A DNA stretch of 64,000 bases from Candidatus Sericytochromatia bacterium (GCA_018780035.1 JADMKE010000026.1:1-64000), one strand, 5' to 3'. Positions 34,126-42,439 are shown, numbered from the stretch's first letter. Made by a program: numbers and translations. The notes: generated from the sequence alone by a model not told the origin.

Positions 34126-34698
34126 TTAGGGTTGCGCTGCGCTGACAAGGTATTTGCGAATACGGATATCGTTGAAGTCATTGCCCTTGACCACCACATG
34201 CCATTCTTGACTGGCATGAAAGACCACCGTCTCACCCTGGAAAGGCACCCCCCGCCAGAGGACATCCACCCGAACGATGAATTCGTTTCCGGCGCGCTTT
34301 TGGATCTTGACGCTGTTAATCGTGTGCGAGGCCACGCGAATGTTTTTCAGGATACCATCGTACCAGCCACGAAAATCTTTCTCGTTGCGCAAAGTGGCGT
34401 CGGGAAAACGAAATTCCAGGCTTTGATCTTGGACCATGCGCTTGAGGAATTCTGCGTGCGGGGCATTGCTGTCGAAGAGCGAGAACCAGTGGTAGACAAA
34501 GCCGCGCAGACGGTTTTCAAAGAAGGTCGGGCTTTCACTTGAAATCTGAGGGCCGGCTGCCGCGATCTGCAGCGAACGGGGAGCGAACTGACTGGCAGGT
34601 GTCGCCAATGAAGGCTGTGTGGCATTGCAGCCGAGCAGGGTAAGCGCAACCAAACTGCTGATCAGACCTGTGCGTTTGAGAGAAGGTTTAAATGTCAT
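34126..34698 (-). CDS. NTF2-like (SnoaL-type) lipoprotein
   Basis: 190 aa. Lipobox TLLGC is at about residues 20-24. From about residue 60 there is an NTF2-type cone: RLRGFVYHWFSLFDSNAPHAEFLKRMVQDQSLEFRFPDATLRNEKDFRGWYDGI, then VRVDVLWRGVPFQGETVVFHASQEWHVV. It is the first gene of the operon divergent from lysR. It may bind a small hydrophobic ligand, which is inference. Confidence 0.7.
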   Translation of the reverse strand: MTFKPSLKRTGLISSLVALTLLGCNATQPSLATPASQFAPRSLQIAAAGPQISSESPTFFENRLRGFVYHWFSLFDSNAPHAEFLKRMVQDQSLEFRFPDATLRNEKDFRGWYDGILKNIRVASHTINSVKIQKRAGNEFIVRVDVLWRGVPFQGETVVFHASQEWHVVVKGNDFNDIRIRKYLVSAAQP

Positions 34699-34780
34699 TT
34701 TTGAATGAACTCCATGGTGCTTGTTGTCTTGTTATTTTGAGTTTAGCTCATAAGCATTTTGGATAGAAGAGGGAAATTTG

Positions 34781-34795
34781 GTATAGTATTTATAC
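34781..34795. promoter_or_regulatory. Candidate LysR-type operator
   Basis: Inverted repeat GTATA-GTATT-TATAC lies in the 121-bp space between divergent lysR (34820) and its target operon (34698). It contains the T-N11-A pattern with dyad symmetry that LysR-type regulators bind. Confidence 0.55.
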
Positions 34796-34819
34796 ATTTT
34801 TTGCATGAATAGAGGCCTG

Positions 34820-35728
34820 ATGGATCGGCTCGAACAAATGGATATTTTCTGCCGGGTGGCTGAACGGGGCAGTTTTTCGGCTGTGGCGCGGGACCTCTAC
34901 ACCAGCCAGCCCAGCATCAGCCGAGCGATTCAATTGCTTGAAACCCGGCTTGGCCTGCGTCTGTTTCAGCGCAGCACCCGTCGCCTGAGTCTGACCGAAG
35001 CGGGGCAGAACTATTACAGCCAATGCCGCAAATGGCTCGAAGGCCTCGAAAGCATCGAAGCGACGCTGCGCAATGAACATGAGCAGGTCCATGGACGACT
35101 GGCATTAACAGCACCGGTTAGTATGGGAGATGCCTTTCTCAATCAGATCTTGCTGCGCTTTCAGGCTGCACACCCGGATCTGGTCTTGGATCTGAGCCTC
35201 ACAGACAATTCGGTCAATCTGGTGGCCGAAGGCATGGACTTGGCCCTGCGCATCGGCAAACTGGAAGACAGCAGTCTGGAGCATCACAAATTGGGCCTGA
35301 TCGAAAGGCAAATCGTGGGGGTGCCGAGCTGGCATCAACAACTCTCCTTTCCCTGCCGGCCCGACGATCTGAAGGCCTTGCCCTTTGTCACTTTTTCGCG
35401 CCTGGAAGGTGGTAAGGCGCTGACATTTACAGGGCCCCAAGGAAAACACACGATTGAGGTTCACTCACGTTTTTTAACCACCCATGCCCAGGCCTTGCGG
35501 CAGGCCCTGCTGGCAGGGGTGGGGATTGGCAGCGCCCCCATTTGGTTGACCCACGCAGATTTGGCCGAGGGCACTCTGGTTTCTTTTCCGGTTGCCGACT
35601 ACCATCTCGCGCACCGCGAGATCTATGCGTTGTATCCCTCCAGGGCCTTTCTTCCTGCCAAAGTCGGGCGTTGTCTGGACTTTCTTCGGCATGAACTCCT
35701 ACAAATTCCTGGCATTTTACCGCCTTAA
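34820..35728 (+). CDS. LysR family transcriptional regulator
   Basis: 302 aa. Winged helix-turn-helix in residues 1-60: MDIFCRVAERGSFSAVARDLYTSQPSISRAIQLLETRLGLRLFQRSTRRLSLTEAG. The periplasmic-binding-like effector domain runs from about residue 90 to 295 (RLALTAPVSMGDAFLNQILLRFQAAHPDLVLDLSLTD). It is close in type to the CrgA/AaeR subgroup. The start at 34820 is set by GAGG just upstream; an in-frame ATG five codons earlier is possible. It is divergent from the four-gene operon that it probably controls. Confidence 0.9.
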   Translation: MDRLEQMDIFCRVAERGSFSAVARDLYTSQPSISRAIQLLETRLGLRLFQRSTRRLSLTEAGQNYYSQCRKWLEGLESIEATLRNEHEQVHGRLALTAPVSMGDAFLNQILLRFQAAHPDLVLDLSLTDNSVNLVAEGMDLALRIGKLEDSSLEHHKLGLIERQIVGVPSWHQQLSFPCRPDDLKALPFVTFSRLEGGKALTFTGPQGKHTIEVHSRFLTTHAQALRQALLAGVGIGSAPIWLTHADLAEGTLVSFPVADYHLAHREIYALYPSRAFLPAKVGRCLDFLRHELLQIPGILPP

Positions 35729-35741
35729 AGGACTTTTAAGG
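35723..35741. terminator. Stem-loop between convergent lysR and umuC remnant
   Basis: CCTTAAA / TTTAAGG stem with GGACT loop. It covers the last codons of lysR and lies 4 nt from the end of the convergent pseudogene. AT-rich flanks could let it work in both directions; T-tracts are short. Confidence 0.4.
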
Positions 35742-35744
35742 ACT

Positions 35745-36350
35745 CTATTGCGAAATCTCTGGCAATTCCTGCCAAGCGGTGAGATAGCGCGGAGAGCGGT
35801 TCTCCTGGCGTGAGTACGGGCCGGCCCCCAATTGACGCCCGTAAAACACCGCGTGGTACCCCAATTGCTGGTTTAAGCTGTCGATGCTGCGCATCAGGGC
35901 CTGATCCTTTTCCTGATCGGGGTAGAGCCAGCTCAAGGCCGTCTCTTGCCTGGGGCTGAGATCGTCGAGCAAAACCCCCAGTTTTTTGTATTTTCGGCCT
36001 GGCAGATAGAGCTGGGCCAGCAATTCCTGGGCTGTTTTTAAGAGCTGGGGGGTATAATTGCTCGCCGCTTCGAGACGGCGGCTGACAAAAGCGGGATCGC
36101 GCTCTGTCTCGGCCTGGGAACGAAAGCGGTTGGTTTGCAGATAGACCCCCAAACGCCCGGCCAGTAGGTCTTGGCGGCGCAGTTTGAGCGCGGCTTGCAC
36201 CACAAAGCCCGCCAGCCAAGCACTGAGGGTATTAAAATTACTTTGGTCATATGCCAGCGAACGTGCATGGCGAATCTGGCGCTGTCGCCGACCTTGAGAT
36301 TGGAATTCAAAACAGGCAATGCCCTGCAATTCCAAATAGAGCTTGAGCCC
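35745..36350 (-). pseudogene. umuC: Truncated UmuC (Y-family DNA polymerase), C-terminal part only
   Basis: An open frame of about 200 codons matches the C-terminal half of UmuC: LELQGIACFEF, little-finger region LKLRRQDLLAGRLGVYLQTNRFR, LYLPGRKYKKLGVLLDDLSP, LMRSIDSLNQQLGYHAVFYG and the terminal RQENRSPRYLTAWQELPEI. Full UmuC is about 420 aa. The catalytic palm with its acidic residues is missing, and the frame is closed by a TAA at 36351-36353. Upstream sequence is AT-rich with no further UmuC-like coding. No umuD is near. It cannot be an active polymerase and is best read as a 5'-deleted remnant. Confidence 0.75.
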
Positions 36351-36366
36351 TTATAACAAAGAAACA

Positions 36367-36389
36367 GAAAAACAATTAAGCTGTTTTTC
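36367..36389. other. AT-rich inverted repeat beside the umuC break
   Basis: GAAAAACA / TGTTTTTC, perfect 8-bp arms with a 7-nt spacer, lies 14 nt beyond the point where UmuC homology stops. The surrounding 36351-36634 is AT-rich and holds no gene I can see apart from the promoter of the next CDS. Confidence 0.4.
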
Positions 36390-36634
36390 GTTATTTTTGC
36401 TTTAATTATTTTGTATTTATTTAAAAATATAAATTTTTAGATGAAATAAATCCCGTCTCAAGTCGCAAAAATTCGGGGTATGGCCCGAATGACTATTTAA
36501 AAAAAAGCACCTCGCAAGCCCTGAATTCCGGCTTCATCTGAGCAGTCCTGTAAGTTAATGTATTTTCTGTGAAAAATTGCTTTGTCTTTGCGTATCTTGT
36601 TGGACAGTCATTTGAGAGAGAAGGAAATTAAGCC

Positions 36635-37861
36635 ATGACAAGTCCAGATTTTAACCCGTTTCGCTTTCGTCCTGATGGGGGCTTTGAGCGTATCAAAATC
36701 ATAGAAAATGCAACACCCCAAAAACCTGCCAAGGAAGGTGAACTGTCGCGTGAAGTGGTTGAAACAGCCGCAAAATCACTTAGCGGTTCTATTACGGCTC
36801 AAGAATATTCAGATATTCTTAAAAAAATGCGCGCAGACAATGTCTTAAGTAAGACCGAAACAGGTTTTCTGGGGCATCTACTGGCGGGTGCCAATGGCAG
36901 TACTCCCACACGACTTTATCAGAAGCTGGCAGACATAGCGACAAGCAGCCAGGTTGATGCGGCTTTTGAGCTGGTGGATTTTGATGAAAATGGCGATCAG
37001 CAGGTTGATGAGCTAGATGCCTATGCCGTTCAGTTGCAAACAGAGGGGCATGTCTCAGACTTCAGTTTTCAGCTCTTACACGAAGTGGTCTCTGAGAACA
37101 GCACGGAATCGCTTAAGCGTAAACCCATGTCTATGGATGACTTTGAAAAAGATATCAGTTGGGAAGACAGGCAAACGGCTCTCAGGGACAAACTCAAGAC
37201 CCAGGGAAGCAAACAGGAAAATTGGCAAAAAATAAGAGAAAATATTGTAAAAATGGTGGGGAATTCAAATTTTCAATGGCAGCCAGGCAAGATGACGTGT
37301 CCTTATTCTCCTTTTCTGGCTTTGGTTGGCGAGGATTTACTCTCGGTCGAAGAAGCAACTGCGATTTTTGAAACCAGTGGCAACCTGGAGGATGAGTTTA
37401 GCCGGCGTCTGGGTCTAAACAGCTGGAATGATACCCCCGCTGACAGAAAATATGAGCTGGATAAAAATGGAAATATCAAGCCCTCTTTAGATCAAAATGG
37501 GAAGCCAACTTTTCCAAAGCAGCCTCAAGTAGGGGATATTGCTGTTTTTACTGATTTAAGTCAGAAAGATAGACCCAATTTTTCGCATATTGCAATGTTC
37601 ACTGGCGAGGGTTGGAATGTGTTAAGCATTCAGGCCCGTTCAACAACCCCGATTGAGATAGACGAAACCAAAAAAATCCCAACTTTTCAGCAATATCTTG
37701 AGGGACATGCAGGGACATTGTCTGAAGTCAATCAAAGGGCGCTTAAAATTTATCAGGAATCCGAACAGGCGAATCCAACCGTAGAAACAGATTTAAAAAC
37801 ACTTATTCGATCAGATTTTCATGGAACAGGTGTTATTATTCTTTCAAATCCATTGTTATAA
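36635..37861 (+). CDS. EF-hand protein with NlpC/P60-like C-terminal domain
   Basis: 408 aa, no signal peptide. One EF-hand loop (DFDENGDQQVDE) lies at about residue 115, within a helical N-terminal region. From about residue 205 a possible thiol-peptidase domain: GKMTCPYSPFLALVGED (candidate nucleophile Cys), PQVGDIAVFTD and NFSHIAMFTGEGWNVLS (candidate His), the order seen in NlpC/P60 or CHAP enzymes. AAGGA lies before the ATG. The architecture (calcium loops plus papain-like fold) recurs at 47505. Peptidoglycan or peptide amide hydrolysis is inference. Confidence 0.5.
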   Translation: MTSPDFNPFRFRPDGGFERIKIIENATPQKPAKEGELSREVVETAAKSLSGSITAQEYSDILKKMRADNVLSKTETGFLGHLLAGANGSTPTRLYQKLADIATSSQVDAAFELVDFDENGDQQVDELDAYAVQLQTEGHVSDFSFQLLHEVVSENSTESLKRKPMSMDDFEKDISWEDRQTALRDKLKTQGSKQENWQKIRENIVKMVGNSNFQWQPGKMTCPYSPFLALVGEDLLSVEEATAIFETSGNLEDEFSRRLGLNSWNDTPADRKYELDKNGNIKPSLDQNGKPTFPKQPQVGDIAVFTDLSQKDRPNFSHIAMFTGEGWNVLSIQARSTTPIEIDETKKIPTFQQYLEGHAGTLSEVNQRALKIYQESEQANPTVETDLKTLIRSDFHGTGVIILSNPLL

Positions 37862-38851
37862 CTACGAGATTCCCAACTCAGATTGAATTTGCACTGCTTC
37901 GGTATAATAATTATTCAAATAAGCCTGCAAAGCGTCTTCACACATCACGCTTTGTGCAGGTGTGAGGGCCTGTTGCAGAATCTGACGGTACAGCGCCATG
38001 CGTTGGGGAGCTGGAAACAGCGAAAAATAGCCAAGGCCAATACGGTACAGATTAAACGCCGCCACGGGCCTCTCTGCCAGGGCTTGAAATCTCACTTTGA
38101 CTATCTGGAAAAGCTCATCTTGCCACTCTGGCTGCTCAAAAAGACTTTGTTGGCGTGTCCAGATTTCGGTTGCACAAAAGACGTCGGCATCGTTCTCTCT
38201 GGCGCGTTTGTGTAAGATGCGTCGGAATGACTGGCTCAAGTGATACTGGACCAGGGTCTCTATCACCCCTGCACTTGCCTCTCCAAAAGGGGATTGGGCA
38301 GTGGGGCCTTCGGGCGACAACACACCCAGACAATACTCACTGGCGGCAAGGAAGTACCTAAAATCTGTCAGGGCCAACAACTCTGCAAAGGGTTCAAGCA
38401 CCTGGTCCGCAAAGCGTGAAGCTTCACATCCCGATTCTTGTGGATTGGCAGGGATCAGGCTGAGCTTCTCCCGGTGGATGATTTCCCCCAGTGGACTGGC
38501 GTAGCCAGCGTATGCGCCCAACAAGCCTTCATCGGGTTTCACCCTGCGCAACGGGTCCAGACTTTCAAGCAAAAGACAGAACAGATCGGGGGCTGCCACC
38601 GCTCCCAATTGAGACAGGTATTCTTTGCTAAAGCGCCTGATCGCGCGCGACGAATCTATCAGCCCAAGCGCCAATTGGCGGATCTTTTCTGGGCTTGTGC
38701 GAATTGTTTGCAGCGCTGTTTCTGACAAAACGGGTGTGTCTGTATGGTAAATATTCGACCAGGTCTTAAGAATGGCAAAAATAGCTGGGAGATGGGCACT
38801 GCTCAAAGCTTGAGCGAGGGCGGGGTGCTTGGGATCAACGTGAGAGGACAT
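37862..38851 (-). CDS. Helical protein of unknown function
   Basis: 329 aa, without signal peptide or membrane helix. Mostly helical, with Leu/Ala spacing that suggests HEAT-like pairs in residues 50-110 (LGLIDSSRAIRRFSKEYLSQLGAVAAPDLFCLLLESL). No motif is recognised. It abuts the convergent EF-hand gene with no gap. Codon use is like the neighbours, so it is a credible gene. Confidence 0.5.
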   Translation of the reverse strand: MSSHVDPKHPALAQALSSAHLPAIFAILKTWSNIYHTDTPVLSETALQTIRTSPEKIRQLALGLIDSSRAIRRFSKEYLSQLGAVAAPDLFCLLLESLDPLRRVKPDEGLLGAYAGYASPLGEIIHREKLSLIPANPQESGCEASRFADQVLEPFAELLALTDFRYFLAASEYCLGVLSPEGPTAQSPFGEASAGVIETLVQYHLSQSFRRILHKRARENDADVFCATEIWTRQQSLFEQPEWQDELFQIVKVRFQALAERPVAAFNLYRIGLGYFSLFPAPQRMALYRQILQQALTPAQSVMCEDALQAYLNNYYTEAVQIQSELGIS

Positions 38852-39027
38852 ATACGCAGTTTCTGCCTTTGGGAAAATTGAGACAAACCGGTTCCTGGGG
38901 GCAATTTATCATCTTATGCCCATTTTGCCTATCCCAATTTTAGTGACTGCATTGCCTTTGAGCAACGGCTTGTGCTTTACGCAGAAAAAGCAGAAACTTT
39001 AAGCAGTATCACCGACGGAGTACAGCA

Positions 39028-39639
39028 ATGATGCCTATGGAAAACTGGTACCAAGACAACGCCCCCGCTTTTATTGCGGCCACGGCCCAGCTCGATCTGA
39101 GCGAACTCTATGCGCGCTTTTTGCCACTTTTGCCCCCGCAGGGCCAGATTCTCGACTTTGGCTGTGGCTCGGGCCGCGACAGTCTGGCTTTTGCCCGTGC
39201 AGGTTTTGCCGTGCTGGGGCTGGATCCCTGTGCGGCCTTTGTGGCGCATCTGAGGCAAGAGAGCGAGCAGCAGGGTCTGGTCGGCGTGCTTGAGGCCCGC
39301 TTGGGCAGTGTCGAAGCCCTGGCCGCGCATGAGCGTTTTGATGGCATTTGGGCCTGTGCCTCGCTGTTGCATCTGCCAAAGGCTGAATTGCCGGAGGTGC
39401 TGGCCCGGCTGGCTGGGGCCTTGAAGCCGAGCGGGGTGTTGTATGCCTCGTTTAAACACGGCAGTTTTGCCGGTGAGCGCAACGGGCGCTATTTTACCGA
39501 TCTGGAGCCCGAAGCGGCGGATGCTTTGGTGGCTCAGACACCGGGTTTGGTGTTGCGCGAGTTGTGGCAAACAGAAGATCTGCGGCCAGAGCGGGCTGAA
39601 TCTTGGCTGAATGTCTTGGCGCAGCGGTTGGATGTGTGA
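39028..39639 (+). CDS. SAM-dependent methyltransferase (class I)
   Basis: 203 aa. Motif I LDFGCGSGRDSLAFARAGFAVLGLDPC, post-I region and motif WACASLLHLPKAELPEVLARLAGALKPSGVLYASFKHG are typical of Methyltransf_11/25 enzymes acting on small molecules. The conserved SFKHG...GRYFTD end is common in this group. GGAG lies 7 nt upstream of the ATG. The last 37 residues are duplicated in a fragment at 42267-42389. The CBM9-like gene follows after 32 nt. Confidence 0.88.
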   Translation: MMPMENWYQDNAPAFIAATAQLDLSELYARFLPLLPPQGQILDFGCGSGRDSLAFARAGFAVLGLDPCAAFVAHLRQESEQQGLVGVLEARLGSVEALAAHERFDGIWACASLLHLPKAELPEVLARLAGALKPSGVLYASFKHGSFAGERNGRYFTDLEPEAADALVAQTPGLVLRELWQTEDLRPERAESWLNVLAQRLDV

Positions 39640-39671
39640 AATTAAGGCTTTATTTTAGAAAGGGTCACAAG

Positions 39672-41279
39672 ATGTTGCATCTGACAAAGCTGATTCAATC
39701 GGGAGGCCTGTTCGGCCTGCTTGGCCTGCTTGCCATGCTCTGGGGGATTGCTGCCCCCGGTTTCAGCGCCCCCATTCCAACGTTACAAAGCACCTCTGCC
39801 CCCGATTATGTCACCCTTGATGGCGATTTAAAAGAATTTCAGGGCCGCGTCCAGCACCAATTGCTGCTGGGCGCAGCCCAGCAAGTTGCTGGCACACAAA
39901 AAGCAACGGGCCCCAAAGATTTTTCTGCCAAAGTTTGGCTGAGAATGACGAAAGAAGGGCTGTGGCTCGCTGGACAGGTCAAAGATGACAAAGTGAAGTT
40001 TCCCAAGCCCACTTCCGCTTGGTTAAATGCCGATCACATCGAGCTGTGGTTGGCTTTTCCCCAGGCCCAAATGCCCGTCATGGGCTTTGCCAACCAATTT
40101 GGTTTGCACGAAGTCGCCCAAGAAAAAGCCTGTCAGGGCGAAGATTTTCAAGGAGCCGCGTCTGAATGCATCGCTTGGTTTCGCAAACAGTCACAACGCC
40201 GTCAATGGCTCCCAAACTTGTTTCTGCGGCAATTTATCATCGCCCCAGGTCAGCTCCAAGAGACGTGGTGGAGTCGCATCAAAGGGAGTGAAAATTTGGA
40301 TATCCCTTTGCCTGAACAGGTTTGCTGTGACACAAATCTATCCGTCTTTAAAGCCATTCCAGGCGGGTATCAGTTTGAAGCGCATATCCCCAGTCAATAT
40401 TGGCCAGCCACCCAAGAATGGCCTGTGAAAAATGCAAAAGTCTTGGTGGATTTTGTCGACAACGATACGGGAACCCCTCACCAAGAACATTTTTTCTCCT
40501 CTTCCCCCCAACGTCAGTTGGGGCAACGCCAAACGTTTAATCCCCTGAGCATTTCTTACAAGCCAGAAACCGGCGACGATGAATTTCCTGTTGAACCTTC
40601 AGTGACCTCTGACTTGCTCCAAGAAAATCCTCTGATGTTCGTTTTCCCCGCTTACCCCAATCAAATATTGGGGTTCATGAATTTGGCCATGGGTTACCAG
40701 TTTCAACCCACGGAACCCAGTCCCTCCCTGATTCGCCATGAAATTTCGTCCAAACCTTTGCTGATTGCCGGTGAAAACCGGGCTTATTTGGTGCCAGACA
40801 AACTCAGCCCTTTTGGCTATGACCAGAAACTGGTGAGTTTTCAGGGGACTCAAAAAGTCGCAGAACTCAAATTGCAAGGCCGTTCGCAGTGGGGGCCACC
40901 GGATTATACGGTGACCCATTACTCTCCCAGCCACGCTTTTTTAGGCCTTTTTGCGATTTCGACCCTGTCTCCTTATGGCAGTGGCGCTTGTGGGGCCTGT
41001 CCTTATGGCGAAATTGAAACGGTGGCCATGGATAATCGCAGCGGAAGATTCACGCCCTTGGCCATCAAAGACACGGGGGAACATGCTTCCGCGATGACTT
41101 GGCCCTCGGTCTGGATTGAGCCCGATGGCTCAGCTTTTGGCTTTGCTTATCGCTACGACGATTTGGATAACGACACCCGCAGCGAGATCAAACAGCTGCT
41201 GAATTGGAAAGCGTTAGAGGCCCTCGTTGAAAAAAATGAGCGTGGGTTGAGCGAAAAAAAAGAGCGTTCCAAACCGTGA
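39672..41279 (+). CDS. Secreted protein with CBM9/DOMON-like domain
   Basis: 535 aa. The start is moved to the Met directly ahead of the signal sequence (LFGLLGLLAMLWGIAAPGFSA), with AAAGGG upstream. Residues 35-130 resemble family 9 carbohydrate-binding modules: DYVTLDGDLKEFQGRV, AKVWLRMTKEGLWLAGQVKDDKV and ADHIELWLAF. Residues 200-300 continue with FKAIPGGYQFEAHIPSQYWP, also CBM9-like. The C-terminal half is beta-rich with CGACPYG. It probably binds glycans outside the cytoplasm; no catalytic motif is seen. Confidence 0.6.
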   Translation: MLHLTKLIQSGGLFGLLGLLAMLWGIAAPGFSAPIPTLQSTSAPDYVTLDGDLKEFQGRVQHQLLLGAAQQVAGTQKATGPKDFSAKVWLRMTKEGLWLAGQVKDDKVKFPKPTSAWLNADHIELWLAFPQAQMPVMGFANQFGLHEVAQEKACQGEDFQGAASECIAWFRKQSQRRQWLPNLFLRQFIIAPGQLQETWWSRIKGSENLDIPLPEQVCCDTNLSVFKAIPGGYQFEAHIPSQYWPATQEWPVKNAKVLVDFVDNDTGTPHQEHFFSSSPQRQLGQRQTFNPLSISYKPETGDDEFPVEPSVTSDLLQENPLMFVFPAYPNQILGFMNLAMGYQFQPTEPSPSLIRHEISSKPLLIAGENRAYLVPDKLSPFGYDQKLVSFQGTQKVAELKLQGRSQWGPPDYTVTHYSPSHAFLGLFAISTLSPYGSGACGACPYGEIETVAMDNRSGRFTPLAIKDTGEHASAMTWPSVWIEPDGSAFGFAYRYDDLDNDTRSEIKQLLNWKALEALVEKNERGLSEKKERSKP

Positions 41280-41339
41280 TAAACAGAGGCTTTTTCATTG
41301 TGCATCTTAAGCTAAATTTAATTTTTTAATAAACTACTC

Positions 41340-41368
41340 TTGACGTTTGTCGCAGATCTTTGTAAGAT
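41340..41368 (+). promoter_or_regulatory. Sigma-70-type promoter of the large RNA
   Basis: -35 TTGACG (41340-41345), exactly 17-nt spacer, -10 TAAGAT (41363-41368). AT-rich sequence precedes the -35. Expected transcription start is A41373 or A41375, which is where the closing helix of the RNA begins. Confidence 0.75.
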
Positions 41369-41372
41369 GAAT

Positions 41373-42250
41373 ACATGCGCTTCGGAGAGTATCGAAGAAG
41401 CGTCGCGAACGGCCTCTGTAAAGAGGCCACAAAGTCTAAGCGGGGCGGCAGCGTCCCTGATAAGCGCAAGCAAGTCAGGCCAGGAGACTGGAAGCCAGCC
41501 AACTCTCAGCAGGAACAAAGCCATGCAGGTGTAAAAACACCCAGATGGCACGTATCTGGAAGCAGATAAACGCTTGTTGAGAGGGGAAATCCCGGAAAGA
41601 CAGAACGACCAAGAGGGTCAAGGTTCGGCGTGGTGACGCAAAGTGATTTGCATGGCACCATCACTGAGGGTCTCGTATCCCAGTGCACTGCGGAGGTCAC
41701 TCCACAGGAGCTTGAAGGTTTACCTGAAAGCGAATGACGAACACACTGGTTTTGTGGAAAAAACCGCTGAAGCCTCGGTTCATCGCAAGATGAAAAAAAA
41801 GGCAAGAGTGGCAGGCGCTGGTAACAGTGGCCGATACAAAATGGGTGAAATACCCTGAAGGGAAAACCGCACGAGGGTCACGGGAGGTCCGCAAGGACAC
41901 TCAACGGACACTTTTGGAGAAGAATGTGCTGAAGGCTTGAGAAAAGTCATGAGCGCTCTGTCTTTGATGGGTCGAAAGGTCTGTCGATGCAAATGCCAAA
42001 AGTGGGGAATACCCTGGAGCGGCAAGAAACCTTGAAGAAGGATTTTACAGGGTTTGTCGCAAGGCAAACTTTAGTCGAACTGAAAAGAACGACGCGTAAA
42101 ATAGCGTGAGCCAGATACATGCCGCTAAGGACGACAAACGTCGCAAGTGGTTGAGGCACCTGAAAAGGAAAGTTGCCTGGCAAGCGTGAAGACTTCAGGA
42201 AGGATCAGCGACGCACCAATTTTGCTCAACGGGGCGCATGTCCTTTTTTT
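41373..42250 (+). ncRNA. Candidate large ornate structured RNA, about 878 nt
   Basis: No credible protein. The predicted 5' end, 41373-41384 (ACATGCGCTTCG), pairs over 12 consecutive bases (two G.U) with 42230-42241, directly before CC and a T7 run (42244-42250). Inside it, GAGTA 41387-41391 pairs with 42223-42227 and GCGTCGC 41400-41406 with 42208-42214. Local hairpins fill the interior. GNRA-capped ones are 41411-41428 (GTAA), 41480-41491 (GAGA), 41779-41794 (GCAA), 41887-41898 (GCAA), 41966-41985 (GAAA, 8 bp with four wobbles) and 42052-42069 (GCAA). Others are 41442-41457, 41528-41541, 41607-41619, 41642-41665, 41692-41703, 41843-41855 and 42130-42142. Size resembles GOLLD/ROOL/OLE RNAs. 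Family and function are unassigned. Confidence 0.8.
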
Positions 42251-42266
42251 GTCAACAAACGCCAGC

Positions 42267-42389
42267 GCCTTGGTCACAGAGACACCGGGTTTGGTTTTGC
42301 GGGAGCGCTGGCAGGCAGAAGACCTGTGGCCTGAACGGGCGGAATCTTGGCTGAATGTTTTGGCGCAGCGGCCTTTCGCTTGTGGGTGA
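42267..42389 (+). pseudogene. C-terminal fragment of a duplicated methyltransferase
   Basis: 40 codons and a stop read ALVTETPGLVLRERWQAED, then LWPERAESWLNVLAQR, closely matching the end of the methyltransferase at 39028-39639 (ALVAQTPGLVLRELWQTED). Only the final residues (PFACG) differ. Homology starts about 15 nt after the T-run of the large RNA; nothing of the SAM-binding part is present. It has no start codon or ribosome binding site of its own. A decayed second copy, cut at its 5' side, is the simplest reading. Confidence 0.8.
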
Positions 42390-42439
42390 AGCCATACCTT
42401 CTTGCCATGTTAATGGCTAGAACAAGTGGGTCTGGTCAA

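Noticed and set aside
38893..39027. Open frame without start codon ending just before the methyltransferase
   Set aside because: About 35 codons including NFSDCIAFEQRL. No start or match; chance frame or an unrecognisable remnant.
41811..41835. RNase P RNA-like CTGGTAACAG string
   Set aside because: The conserved RNase P core (the GAGGAAAGTCCGGGC type region) and its partner strand are missing, and the RNA is twice the usual size.
41375..42183. Several 60-100 codon open frames on both strands inside the large RNA
   Set aside because: They have no family likeness, no ribosome binding sites, odd composition, and overlap each other. The base-pairing explains the sequence better.
41373..42250. 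Group II intron as identity of the RNA
   Set aside because: No GUGYG-type 5' end, no recognisable domain V hairpin, no reverse transcriptase. An adjacent promoter and end-to-end pairing are not intron features. A degenerate intron cannot be fully excluded without a covariance search.
42147..42266. In-frame 5' extension of the methyltransferase fragment into the RNA
   Set aside because: The extension has no similarity to the methyltransferase and overlaps paired RNA segments; the fragment is real only from about 42267.
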